64,000 nucleotides of DNA, taken from assembly GCA_963760435.1 (NCBI GenBank), contig CAVXDE010000020.1, positions 62,001-126,000 on the forward strand. The letters run 5' to 3'. Source of the stretch: JAFAXD01 sp963760435. Its GTDB lineage: Bacteria; Pseudomonadota; Alphaproteobacteria; Rhizobiales; Xanthobacteraceae. Position numbers and translations under genes: made by a program. This document shows positions 35,680-44,476 of this stretch, one piece after another (position 1 is the first letter of the stretch; each line of letters starts with the position of its first letter). The notes under the pieces are model-generated. The model saw only the letters and a list, made by a program, of their open reading frames with translations, ran no database searches and had not been told where the DNA came from.

Positions 35680-36804
35680 GTGCAACTGACACTCAGTGAA
35701 ACGCAAACCATGCTGCAGGACACGGCGAACCGCCTCCTGCGCGACCGTTATTCTTTCGAACACCGCAACAAGGTCCTCGCCGGCCACGGCGAAAGCTTGT
35801 GGAACGCCTTCGCCGAGCTCGGCCTGCTCGGCATCGAGATCGGCGAGGATTACGGTGGGGCCGCCGGCTCGTTTGCGGACGTCGCGGTGGTGCTGGAAGC
35901 AATGGGCCGCCACCTGGTGGTCGAGCCGTTTCTATCGACGGTCGTGCTCGGCGCCGGGCTCATCGCCGAGGGTGCCAGCGGGGAGATGCGTGCTTCGCTG
36001 TTGCGCGCCATCGCCGAAGGCAACCTTACGGTCGCCCTGGCGCACGGCGAACCGAGAGCGCGTTATGTGTTGTCGCACGTGGAAACGCGGGCGCGGCGCA
36101 CCGAAGCAGGCTTTACCATCGACGGCGCAAAGTCGATGGCGCTCGGTGCCAATGATGCCAAGCAGCTGATCGTCTCCGCCCGCACCTCGGGCGATGCGGC
36201 CGATGCCAGGGGCGTGTCGCTGTTCCTGGTTGACCCCAAGGCGACAGGCGTGGCGCTACGCCCGGTACAGATGATTGATGACCGCGGCGCTGCCGAGATC
36301 ACGCTCACCAACGTGCAGGTTCCGCCCAGTGCTCTACTCGGGCCGCTCGATGGGGCGCTGCCGCTGATCGAGCGCGCCTATGACCGAGGTGCCGCAGCCG
36401 TCTGTTGCGAGGCGGTCGGTGCCATGGTCGCGGCGAATGAGGCGACGGTCGAGTACCTCAAGACGCGCGTCCAGTTCGGGCGTCCGATCGGCAAGTTCCA
36501 GGCATTGCAGCATCGCATGGCCGATATGGCGATGGCCGAGGAGCTCGCGCGCTCCATGTCATTCCTGGTCGCCTCCGCCGCCGACGAGACGGACTCCGCC
36601 GCACGGGCGCATGCAATCTCCGCTGGCAAGGTGCAGATCGCCGAGGCTGGACGCACCGTGGGCCATGGTGCCGTACAATTGCACGGCGGGATTGGCATGA
36701 CCATGGAGTATGTGATCGGCCATTATCTCCGGCGCATCGTCGCCGCCGAAAAGCTGTTCGGCGATGTTGATCATCACCTCAGCCGGTTCGCGGATCATCT
36801 GTAG
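35680..36804 (+). CDS. Acyl-CoA dehydrogenase, second subunit
   Basis: A 374-residue acyl-CoA dehydrogenase-family protein starting with GTG. It has AELGLLGIEIGEDYGG and LEAMGRHLVVEPFLSTVVLGA in the N-domain, a shortened middle domain (DGAKSMALGANDAKQLIVSART), and AVQLHGGIGMTMEYVIGHYLRR near the end. Tandem pairs like this form alpha2beta2 acyl-CoA dehydrogenases in steroid-side-chain and aromatic-acid pathways, a family fact. The two genes are certainly cotranscribed; the acyl-CoA substrate is unknown. Confidence 0.88.
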   Translation: MQLTLSETQTMLQDTANRLLRDRYSFEHRNKVLAGHGESLWNAFAELGLLGIEIGEDYGGAAGSFADVAVVLEAMGRHLVVEPFLSTVVLGAGLIAEGASGEMRASLLRAIAEGNLTVALAHGEPRARYVLSHVETRARRTEAGFTIDGAKSMALGANDAKQLIVSARTSGDAADARGVSLFLVDPKATGVALRPVQMIDDRGAAEITLTNVQVPPSALLGPLDGALPLIERAYDRGAAAVCCEAVGAMVAANEATVEYLKTRVQFGRPIGKFQALQHRMADMAMAEELARSMSFLVASAADETDSAARAHAISAGKVQIAEAGRTVGHGAVQLHGGIGMTMEYVIGHYLRRIVAAEKLFGDVDHHLSRFADHL

Positions 36805-36825
36805 CGACGCCGGGTCGGCCCAACA

Positions 36826-37755
36826 ATGAAATTTGAAGATCTCGAGGCTTTCTACGAGGTCGCCAAGCACCAGAGCTTTTCCAAGGCTGCGGCGTCGTTG
36901 CGGACCGCACAGTCGGCGCTGAGCCGTCGCGTCGCGCGGCTGGAGCATCAGTTCGGACTGAAGTTGTTCAATCGCCATGGCCGTGGTGTTCGCATGACCG
37001 CGGAGGGCCAAGCGCTGCTCGATCGCTCCGACGGGCTCATGCACGAGCTTGGGTCGATCGAGTCCTTTGGGCGCGGTCTTTCAGCCGAGCCGGCCGGAAA
37101 GATCGTCGTCGCGTTTACGCCCACCAGCGGCCAAATCCTGGGGCCGCTGGTTCTGCAAGCAATCCAGAAATATCCAAAGCTGACGCTCGAATTGAAGGAA
37201 GGCTTCACCGGCGCGATTCACGATTGGCTCAGTCGAGGGCTCATCGACGTCGCGGTCTTGTACGATCCGGAACAGGCGGCTGGTCTGGAGATTCTCCCGC
37301 TTCTGCGCGAACCGCTGCTGCTCGCGGGGGCTCCGCACATGATCGCGGCCCTGCGCCACAAGACCTACCCGGTCAAGGAGCTTGATCGCCTGCCGCTCGT
37401 TCTTCCGAGCCGTTCTCACAGCCTGCGTCGCCTGCTCGATCGCTTGGCAGATCAGAAGAAACTGAAGCTCCAGCTGCGCAACCAAGTTGACGGCATGCGG
37501 ACGATCAAGGGAATTGTCGAGGCCGGCCTTGGCTACACTGTGTTCTGCTACGCGGGCCTTTACGAAGAAATCCGTGCGGGCACTTTGAAGACGCTTCCAT
37601 TTTCCCCGCCGCTCGCCTGGACGTTCTGTTTGGTTTCGCTGAAAGAAAGCCGCAGCTCCGCGGCCGTGCGCGCGGTTCGCGAAACGATCATCTCGCAGGT
37701 TCACCAACTCGTCGATGGTGGACTGTGGCAGGGAACTTTGCTGATCAAGCGGTGA
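36826..37755 (+). CDS. LysR-family regulator
   Basis: A 309-residue LysR regulator with the helix-turn-helix FYEVAKHQSFSKAAASLRTAQSALSRRVARLEHQFGLKLFNRHGRGV, followed by an effector domain. It lies 21 bases after the acyl-CoA dehydrogenase pair on the same strand and 161 bases before the Rieske oxygenase. Unusually for LysR it is not divergent from an obvious target, so it could control either flank. Confidence 0.88.
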   Translation: MKFEDLEAFYEVAKHQSFSKAAASLRTAQSALSRRVARLEHQFGLKLFNRHGRGVRMTAEGQALLDRSDGLMHELGSIESFGRGLSAEPAGKIVVAFTPTSGQILGPLVLQAIQKYPKLTLELKEGFTGAIHDWLSRGLIDVAVLYDPEQAAGLEILPLLREPLLLAGAPHMIAALRHKTYPVKELDRLPLVLPSRSHSLRRLLDRLADQKKLKLQLRNQVDGMRTIKGIVEAGLGYTVFCYAGLYEEIRAGTLKTLPFSPPLAWTFCLVSLKESRSSAAVRAVRETIISQVHQLVDGGLWQGTLLIKR

Positions 37756-37916
37756 TAGCAACTGGCTCGCGTACATCTGGCTGCAAACGAGCTATGCCGA
37801 ATTGCGATCGCCGAGATCGCAACATGGAATTTGTGACCAGGGTGCAGCAGGCTTAGTTTCCTCAACAAATCGGTCTTGCGCCCGCATGCGCAGAAGTCCG
37901 TTTTAGGAGGAAGCTC

Positions 37917-39138
37917 ATGACCGCCAGCCGCACCGACAATGACTTGATAACGCTGGTCGAAGGCGAGGCGCCGCTCGGGAAGATGCTGCGCGATTACTAT
38001 TGGCTGCCGGCCGTACCCTCATCCGCGCTTGAGGCTGACGGCAAGCCCTTTCGCTTGCGCATCCTCGGCCGCAACTTCGTAGTTTTTCGCGATACCGAAG
38101 GCCGTGTCGGTGTGTTGGATGAGGCGTGTCCGCACCGCCGCGCGTCGCTCGCGCTCGGCCGCAACGAGGACAACGGACTGCGTTGTATCTACCATGGCTG
38201 GAAATTCAACACGGCCGGCGATCTGATTGAAGCGCCGAACGCGCGCCAGCAAGACCGCTTTTGCAAGTCAGTCAAGCTCAACAAATATCACGCCGAGGAC
38301 CGCGGCGGCATTATCTGGGTCTGGCTCGGACAAGGAGAGATCCAGCCGCCGTTTCCCAATCTGCCTTTCACGGATCTGCCAGCTGATCAGCGGTGCGTCA
38401 CGACGCAGGTCGTACCGACAAATTGGCTGCAGGGGGTCGAAGCCACGATGGATACGACACATTTGTCGTTTCTGCATTCGTCGACCATCGAATTGCAAGG
38501 CGGCCCCCGAAAGAACGTCCTGACCGATAAGACCGCACGCATGGAATTTGACGAGCAACCCTACGGGTTTCGCTATGCGGCGATCCGCGAGATCGGCGAT
38601 GGAAAGACATACGTGCGCATCAACAACTACGTCATGCCATGGTACTCGGTGATCTGCGCGCCCGACGCCAATGCGCCGGGAACTGTTTTCATGTCGGTCC
38701 CGCTCGACGACAAGACGCACCGCGCCTGGTTTGTGCACTTCAACGTGCACGGCCCCCTGGGCAACACCATGTTCTCGCAGTCGCCGGACGTTCTCGCCTG
38801 GCCGCCCCTGCCCCCCGCAGGGCCGGATGACAACTGGGGACAGAATCGCGACGTCATGAAGCGTGGGCATTTCTCCGGTTTCCCGCAGCACTTGGCCACC
38901 GAGGACTTCGCCATGTTCATGAGTTCAGGGTGAGATCTTCGACCGCAGCGAAGAGCAGCTTTGCGACGCGGACCTGGCCATCGTGCGGCTGCGCCGCGTG
39001 ATCCTACAGACCGTGCGCCAGTATCAACAGACTCACAGGGTCGAGGCCGCCGTTGACGGCACGATCGACTATGCGTCGATTGTCTCCATCGGCGGCGTCC
39101 TTTCGAGTGAGGCCAATTGGCGATCTCTGGTCCAGTAG
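37917..39138 (+). CDS. Phthalate-type Rieske oxygenase, frame break near the 3' end
   Basis: Single-component-type oxygenase of the phthalate 4,5-dioxygenase / vanillate demethylase group, about 406 residues. The Rieske site CPHRRASLALGRNEDNGLRCIYHGW is near residues 70-95, and the iron site in NWLQGVEATMDTTHLSFLH near 170-190. GGAGGAAGCTC precedes ATG 37917. The first frame stops at 38933; an extra G in the GGG at 38928-38930 explains it, since the next frame continues GEIFDRSEEQLCDADLAIVRLRRVI to a stop at 39138. A reductase partner is not in the window. Substrate probably an aromatic acid. Confidence 0.83.
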
Positions 39139-39150
39139 CAAGGCATCGCC

Positions 39151-40128
39151 ATGCGACCCGGCTCTAATCTATTTGCATGTGTCTTGGCGGCCGCTGCCAC
39201 GCTGGCCCTGGGAGTTCCGGCCGCCCTGGCAGAGGACTATCCGTCGCGGGAGATTCATTTCGTCGTTGGTTTCCCGCCGGGCAGTGGTGCTGACACGGTC
39301 ACGCGGTTCATGGCAGAGAAAATCCGGGTGGCGTCCGGCAAGCCGGTGATCGTTGAAAACAAAACCGGCGCAGCCGGTAATATCGCCGTCGAATATGTGG
39401 CGCGCGCCAAGCCGGACGGCTACACGTTCCTGCTGAGCACAGGCAGTTCTGTCGCGGCACTGATGTATTTGCTGAAAAGTCCGCCGGTCGACGTCACCAA
39501 AGCGTTTCGGATCGCTGCGACCATCAGCCGGCAGGGCTTTGTTCTTGTTGTTGATCCGAAATCTCCCTACACGACTGTCGCTGGTCTTACGGACGCAATG
39601 AAAAAGAAAGGGACTGCTGCCAGTTATGCGGCCGCGGCTCCGTCCGGCATTGTCATGGGCGAGATGTACAAGTCGATCACCGGCGTGCAAGCGACCGAAG
39701 TGCGCTTCCGCAGCGCGATCAATTCGCTCAACGAAATTGCAAGCGGAAGAATCGACTATGGAATGCTCGACCCGCAGGTATCGTTGGCGCAGGCAAATCA
39801 AGGGCGGCTGCGTATACTGGCTCACAGCGCCGGACAGCGTCTCCAGGCCATGCCTGACGTGCCCACCATGGCGGAAGCCGGCGTTACCGGCATGGACCTG
39901 ACGGGCTGGTGGGCGGTTCTGGCGCCATCCGGCACGCCGCAGCCCGTGCTCGACAGGCTCAACGGGTGGGTCAACGAAATTCTCGCTACCGAAGAGACGA
40001 GAGCGTTTTTTGCCGGGACGGGCGGCGATCCCTTCATCACAACCCCGGACCAGGGGCAAGCCCTGTTCCTTGCCGATAACAAGGCATGGGCCACCTACGT
40101 CCGCTTGGCAAAGATCGAGCCGCAGTAG
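39151..40128 (+). CDS. TTT (Bug-type) substrate-binding protein
   Basis: A 325-residue periplasmic receptor. Signal peptide ends near PAALAED; mature protein begins YPSREIHFVVGFPPGSGADTVTRFMAEKI and has IVENKTGAAGNIAVEYVARAKPDGYTFL. It begins 12 bases after the Rieske oxygenase stop, so it is cotranscribed and probably binds the aromatic acid that the oxygenase attacks (inference). No membrane subunits are nearby. Confidence 0.9.
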   Translation: MRPGSNLFACVLAAAATLALGVPAALAEDYPSREIHFVVGFPPGSGADTVTRFMAEKIRVASGKPVIVENKTGAAGNIAVEYVARAKPDGYTFLLSTGSSVAALMYLLKSPPVDVTKAFRIAATISRQGFVLVVDPKSPYTTVAGLTDAMKKKGTAASYAAAAPSGIVMGEMYKSITGVQATEVRFRSAINSLNEIASGRIDYGMLDPQVSLAQANQGRLRILAHSAGQRLQAMPDVPTMAEAGVTGMDLTGWWAVLAPSGTPQPVLDRLNGWVNEILATEETRAFFAGTGGDPFITTPDQGQALFLADNKAWATYVRLAKIEPQ

Positions 40129-40311
40129 GCGACCGACCGGGAATGTCGTGCACGCAGCGCAGCGGCCAATCGCCACGCGCTAGGAAAATGCCGTTCGGAA
40201 GGCTATGCACCTGCGAGGAATTCGTCGGATGCGCGATGAGTTCCAGCGCGCAACCCCAAGGCTGGCGCCGAAGGTCGCATCAGCAAAACAAGCGTTTTGA
40301 TCAGGCAGGAC

Positions 40312-42417
40312 ATGACCGCAGTCATCGACAAGCTTTTGCACCCCAAATCCGTCGCGATTATCGGCATGTCGTCGAAGCCGGGAAGCCCCGGCCACGTGGT
40401 GCTCGGCAACCTCAAGCTCAACGATTTCAGTGGCCCGATTCACCTGGTTGGGCGCAGCGGCGGAGAGGTCGAGGGTTTGCCCGTCTTGCCGACGGTCGAT
40501 GAATTGCCCGCCAACATTGATGTCGCGGTCTTCACGCTGCCCGCCGCCGGCGTGAAGGAAGCGGTGCAGGGCTGTGTGCGCCGGGGAGTCAAATCGGCGA
40601 TCATCTTCTCGGCTGGTTTTGCCGAGATCGGCGAACGTGAGGCACAGGACGATATCTCACGCATCGCCCGCGCGGGTGGCATGTCGCTGCTCGGCCCGAA
40701 TTGTCTTGGTTACACCAACTATGTCGACGGGATCGCGATCGGGTTTACCGGCGCCTCGAAAGTGCCGGTCATTGACTCTGATCGAGATCCGGCAGTTGCA
40801 ATCGTATCGCAAAGCGGCGGTCTCGCCGGGCATATCCGGCAGGCTCTGGCCGCGCGCGATGTCCTGACGTCCTATTATGTTTCGACCGGCAACGAAGCGG
40901 ACCTCGGTCTCGCCGAGTTCATCGATTTCTTTGCGCAAGATGCAAAAACCAAGGCAATCATTGTCTACGTCGAGGAATTCCGCCGGCCTGAAAGCTTCAT
41001 CGCTGCGGCCGCCCGAGCCCGCGATGCAGGAAAGCCAGTCTTGCTGTTGTCGCCTGGCCGGAGCGTCAAGGCCAAAGCGGCAGTCTCATCGCACACCGGC
41101 GCGCTCGCCGGCGATTATGCGGTGATGCGAACTATTGTGACCCACGCTGGCATCGCATTGGTCGATACGCTGGATGAGATCGTCGATACTGCAGAGCTAT
41201 TGGCGCGCTATCCAAATCCGCCAGCCCAGGGGCCGGCCGTGATGACCTTCTCGGGTGCGTTCTGCGCGCTGGCTTACGACTTCTACGAGGATCTCGGCCT
41301 CGAGGTGCCGGCGCTGTCGCCCGAAACCGAGGCGTATTTGAAGCCGCGGGTCCCGGCCTTCATCCCGCCGAAAAATCCCCTGGATCTGGGGACGGCGACG
41401 ATCTGGCAGCCGGAGTTGATGGAAATCGGCCCGAGCGCGCTGCTCGCGGATCCTGCCCTCGGCGGTTTGATCATCTCGGCGCCGATCGGCACGAATCTCC
41501 CGCTGACCATGAAGTATTTGAATCACGTGATCGCAGCCGCCAAGACCAGCACCAAGCCGCTGATCTACGCTCCGCTCGGCGATCGCACGCCGCTGCCGCA
41601 GGAGTTCGTCGATCTCGCGCGCGAGCACCGCATCATGCTCTCACGCTCGGCGGATCGCAGCATGCGCGCCATGGCGCAGGCGACGTTCTATGCCCGTTCG
41701 GTCGAGCGCGCGAAAGAGCAGGTTCGGCACCCGCCGCTCGCGGGTTTACCCAAGCTCGGCAGCGGGACCCAACCCGAATGGCTTGGCAAGCAAGTCTTGG
41801 CCGCTGCGGGTATCCGCATTCCACAAGGCGCGCTGGCCAAAACCCTGGACGAAGCGCTGACGGTGGCGAAGCATCTGAAGTTTCCGGTCGTGCTGAAGGC
41901 GCAGGCCGGTGCTCTTGCGCACAAGACGGAAGCGGGCGGGGTGCTCCTGAACATCAAGGATGAGGAGGGCTTGCGCGCGGCATGGACCACGCTTCATGCG
42001 AACATCGAAAAACATCAGCCCGGTCTGCGGCTTGACGGCGTGTTGGTGGAGAAGATGGCGGCCAAGGGACTTGAGCTTGTCATTGGCGCCAAACGCGATC
42101 CGCTGTGGGGGCCGGTGCTGATGGTCGGATTGGGTGGGATCTGGGTCGAAGCTTTGGGTGATGTCCGGCTCATGCCGCCGGACCTGTCCGAGGCAGCGAT
42201 CATCGAAGAACTGTTCAAGCTGCGAACCGCCAAGCTGCTGAAGGGATTCCGGGGGGCGCCTGCGGTCGATGTCGAAGCGGTTGCCAAGACCGTCGCTCTG
42301 GTCGGGAGACTGATGACGCACGCCCCCGACATCGTCGAGATCGACATCAATCCGGTGTTTGCCCACGGCGTCGGCGAGGGCGTGACGGCGGTGGACGCGT
42401 TGATCGTGACTAGGTGA
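40312..42417 (+). CDS. ADP-forming acyl-CoA ligase (acetate-CoA ligase family)
   Basis: A 701-residue fused ADP-forming acyl-CoA synthetase. The CoA-binding Rossmann domain is residues about 1-130 (LLHPKSVAIIGMSSKPGSPGHVVLGNL). The succinyl-CoA-ligase-like domain has the phosphorylated His in SSHTGALAGDYAV near residue 261. The C-terminal ATP-grasp domain runs from about 480 (FPVVLKAQAGALAHKTEAGGVLL, EIDINPVFAHG). I chose ATG 40312, after GGCAGGAC, over a TTG five codons upstream. It makes an acyl-CoA from a free acid. Its last 190 bases are repeated at 43750-43939. Confidence 0.88.
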   Translation: MTAVIDKLLHPKSVAIIGMSSKPGSPGHVVLGNLKLNDFSGPIHLVGRSGGEVEGLPVLPTVDELPANIDVAVFTLPAAGVKEAVQGCVRRGVKSAIIFSAGFAEIGEREAQDDISRIARAGGMSLLGPNCLGYTNYVDGIAIGFTGASKVPVIDSDRDPAVAIVSQSGGLAGHIRQALAARDVLTSYYVSTGNEADLGLAEFIDFFAQDAKTKAIIVYVEEFRRPESFIAAAARARDAGKPVLLLSPGRSVKAKAAVSSHTGALAGDYAVMRTIVTHAGIALVDTLDEIVDTAELLARYPNPPAQGPAVMTFSGAFCALAYDFYEDLGLEVPALSPETEAYLKPRVPAFIPPKNPLDLGTATIWQPELMEIGPSALLADPALGGLIISAPIGTNLPLTMKYLNHVIAAAKTSTKPLIYAPLGDRTPLPQEFVDLAREHRIMLSRSADRSMRAMAQATFYARSVERAKEQVRHPPLAGLPKLGSGTQPEWLGKQVLAAAGIRIPQGALAKTLDEALTVAKHLKFPVVLKAQAGALAHKTEAGGVLLNIKDEEGLRAAWTTLHANIEKHQPGLRLDGVLVEKMAAKGLELVIGAKRDPLWGPVLMVGLGGIWVEALGDVRLMPPDLSEAAIIEELFKLRTAKLLKGFRGAPAVDVEAVAKTVALVGRLMTHAPDIVEIDINPVFAHGVGEGVTAVDALIVTR

Positions 42418-42504
42418 GCATACGTCCTGATAGGACCGCGTTGCGGTTCGATGCTTAGAAAAACGTCGCGTCAGGCAACAATAAAATGGAGGAGACCGGA
42501 GGAC

Positions 42505-43722
42505 ATGCGCAAACTCATGGTGACGATTGCATCGCTCATATCATCGATCAGCGTTGCGTCCGCTGAAATCGCAAATGACAAGGTCAGGATTGGGCTCTTG
42601 TCCGATCTGTCCGGCCCTTACGAGGCCGACACGGGGAACGGCTCGGTCTTGGCTGCGCAAATTGCGGCCGAAGAGTTTGGAAACAAGGTCAATGGTGTGC
42701 CGATCGAGATTTTGGCGGCTGATCACCAGAACAAGCCTGATGTTGGCGCGGCTATCGCCAACAAATGGTTTGATATCGACAAGGTTGATGCGATCTCGGA
42801 TCTGGTCAACTCCGCGGTGGCGATGGCCGTGGTCGATGTGGCGAAACAGAAAAACAAAGCCGCCTTGCTGGTCGGCGCCGGCTCAGCGGATTTTACCGGC
42901 AAGGCATGTGCGCCCGATACGCTGGTGCATTGGGCCTATGACACCTACATGCTCGCGAATGCGAATGGCGGAATGGTGCCAGCGCTCGGCAGGAAATGGT
43001 TCATGATTTCGGCCGACTATGTGTTCGGAAAGGCGCTGGCTGCCTCCGTCAAGACGGCAGTGGAGAAAAATGGCGGCGAAATCATCGGCTCCGTGTTGCA
43101 CCCAATCGGGACAACCGATTTTTCTTCATATGTTCTACAGGCTCAAGCGTCCAAAGCCGATGTTGTGATTTTCAATAACGGTGGTGACGATACGACCAAC
43201 GCCGTCAAGACGGCAAAGGAGTTCGGCCTGGTCGACAGGCAAAAGGTTGTTGCGACCCTGGATAACCCGCGACAGCTGAAAGCGATTGGGCTCGATACGG
43301 CACAAAAAATGACTTATGCGGTCGCATGGCACAGGGAGCTCGGCGAGAAAACAGCGGCATTCGCCCGGAAGTTTCTGGAACGCAGCCCCAACAAGGTTCC
43401 GCCAAGCATGATGCATGCGGGCAACTACTCAGCGGTCCGCAGTTACATTTTGGGGGTGGCCGCCGCAAATTCCACTGATCCCAAAGCTGTATTTGCAAAA
43501 ATGCGAGAGATGCAAATCGATGATGCTTTCACGCCAAACGGCAAGCTTCGTCCCGATGGTCGCATGGTGCACGACGCCTACATGATGCAGGTCAAGACGC
43601 CTGCTGAATTGAGAGGCGAATGGGATCAGGTGGAGCAAATTGGGGTCATCCCCGCCGACAAGGCGTTTAGATCGATTGTGGATGGTGGATGCCCAGCTAT
43701 GGCGAACAGGTCAAATCTTTAA
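42505..43722 (+). CDS. ABC transporter substrate-binding protein (LivK-type)
   Basis: A 405-residue periplasmic binding protein of the branched-chain amino acid / aromatic acid type (Peripla_BP_6). Signal peptide of about 20 residues (VASAEIAND), then VRIGLLSDLSGPYEADTGNGSVLAAQIAAEEF and WFMISADYVFGKALAASV. Two GGAGG runs precede ATG 42505. Such receptors next to oxygenase and CoA-ligase genes often bind aromatic acids. No permease or ATPase gene is adjacent. It looks somewhat more AT-rich than its neighbours and is bracketed by the two copies of the ligase 3' end. Confidence 0.88.
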   Translation: MRKLMVTIASLISSISVASAEIANDKVRIGLLSDLSGPYEADTGNGSVLAAQIAAEEFGNKVNGVPIEILAADHQNKPDVGAAIANKWFDIDKVDAISDLVNSAVAMAVVDVAKQKNKAALLVGAGSADFTGKACAPDTLVHWAYDTYMLANANGGMVPALGRKWFMISADYVFGKALAASVKTAVEKNGGEIIGSVLHPIGTTDFSSYVLQAQASKADVVIFNNGGDDTTNAVKTAKEFGLVDRQKVVATLDNPRQLKAIGLDTAQKMTYAVAWHRELGEKTAAFARKFLERSPNKVPPSMMHAGNYSAVRSYILGVAAANSTDPKAVFAKMREMQIDDAFTPNGKLRPDGRMVHDAYMMQVKTPAELRGEWDQVEQIGVIPADKAFRSIVDGGCPAMANRSNL

Positions 43723-43749
43723 GCCACTGGGTTGTCGCTCAGATGGATT

Positions 43750-43939
43750 TTAGCTTGCGCGGAAGGGCTTTCGGGGATCGCCTGCCGTCGAGGTCGAGGC
43801 CGTCGCAACGACGGCTGCGCTTGTTGGACGATTGATGACGCGCGTTCCTGATATCGTCGAGATCGACATCAATCCGGTGTTTGCCCACGGCGTCGTAGAG
43901 GGCGTCACCGCGGTGGACGCGCTGATCGTGACCAAGTGA
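43750..43939 (+). pseudogene. 3' remnant of a second ADP-forming acyl-CoA ligase gene
   Basis: Sixty-odd codons matching the last part of the ligase at 42230-42417: RKGFRGSPAVEVEAVA...GRLMTRVPDIVEIDINPVFAHGV...DALIVTK, ending at the same stop position. A run of 42 bases is identical (42331-42372 and 43853-43894), in the same codon phase. No start or ribosome site remains. It is a duplication or recombination scar. Confidence 0.85.
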
Positions 43940-43978
43940 GGCCTTCACCCAGAATTGCGGCTTCAAGCATATGTCAGC

Positions 43979-44458
43979 TCACTTCTTGATGTCCGCCGCG
44001 ACCAGAACGCTGTGGTTGGTTTTGCCGAGCAGTTCCTGGAGCGCCTGCAAGGCCGCGACCCCGCACGCCGTATCCTGCTCGCCATTGCCACCGGAGAGCC
44101 CAATTCCGCCGACGACGTCGTCGTCGACCACGATAGGAAAGCCGCCGACGAACACCGCGAACTTGCCCTCGAAGCTCCACTGGATGCCGAATGCTTCGTT
44201 GCCCGGCAGCGCCGGACCACTTGGCGCTTGATTGAACAAATGCGTGGAGCGCTTGTGGCCCGCCGCAGTGAAAGCTTTGTTCCAGGCAATCTGCGGGCCG
44301 GTCACGCGCGCACGGTCCATGCGTTCCAGGAGCAGCGGGTAACCCCCGTCATCCACGACGCAGACCGTTTCCAGCGCGCCGATCTCCTGCGACTTGCGGA
44401 TCGCGGCCGCCACCATGTGGCGTGCCTCGTTGAGCTCCAGTTTGAATGAAGGTCGCAT
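43979..44458 (-). CDS. GlcG/HbpS-family protein
   Basis: A 159-residue single-domain GlcG/HbpS protein (old DUF336). LNEARHMVAAAIRKSQEIG, VCVVDDGGYPLLLERMD and VFVGGFPIVVDDDVVGGIGLSGG are the conserved blocks. Members bind heme or corrin-like ligands, or sit as small partners in diol, glycolate and aromatic pathways; the role is uncertain. It is the last gene of the minus-strand operon permease / aldehyde dehydrogenase / GlcG, 18 bases after the dehydrogenase stop. Confidence 0.85.
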   Translation of the reverse strand: MRPSFKLELNEARHMVAAAIRKSQEIGALETVCVVDDGGYPLLLERMDRARVTGPQIAWNKAFTAAGHKRSTHLFNQAPSGPALPGNEAFGIQWSFEGKFAVFVGGFPIVVDDDVVGGIGLSGGNGEQDTACGVAALQALQELLGKTNHSVLVAADIKK

Positions 44459-44476
44459 CGTGATCTCCTGGGCTGT

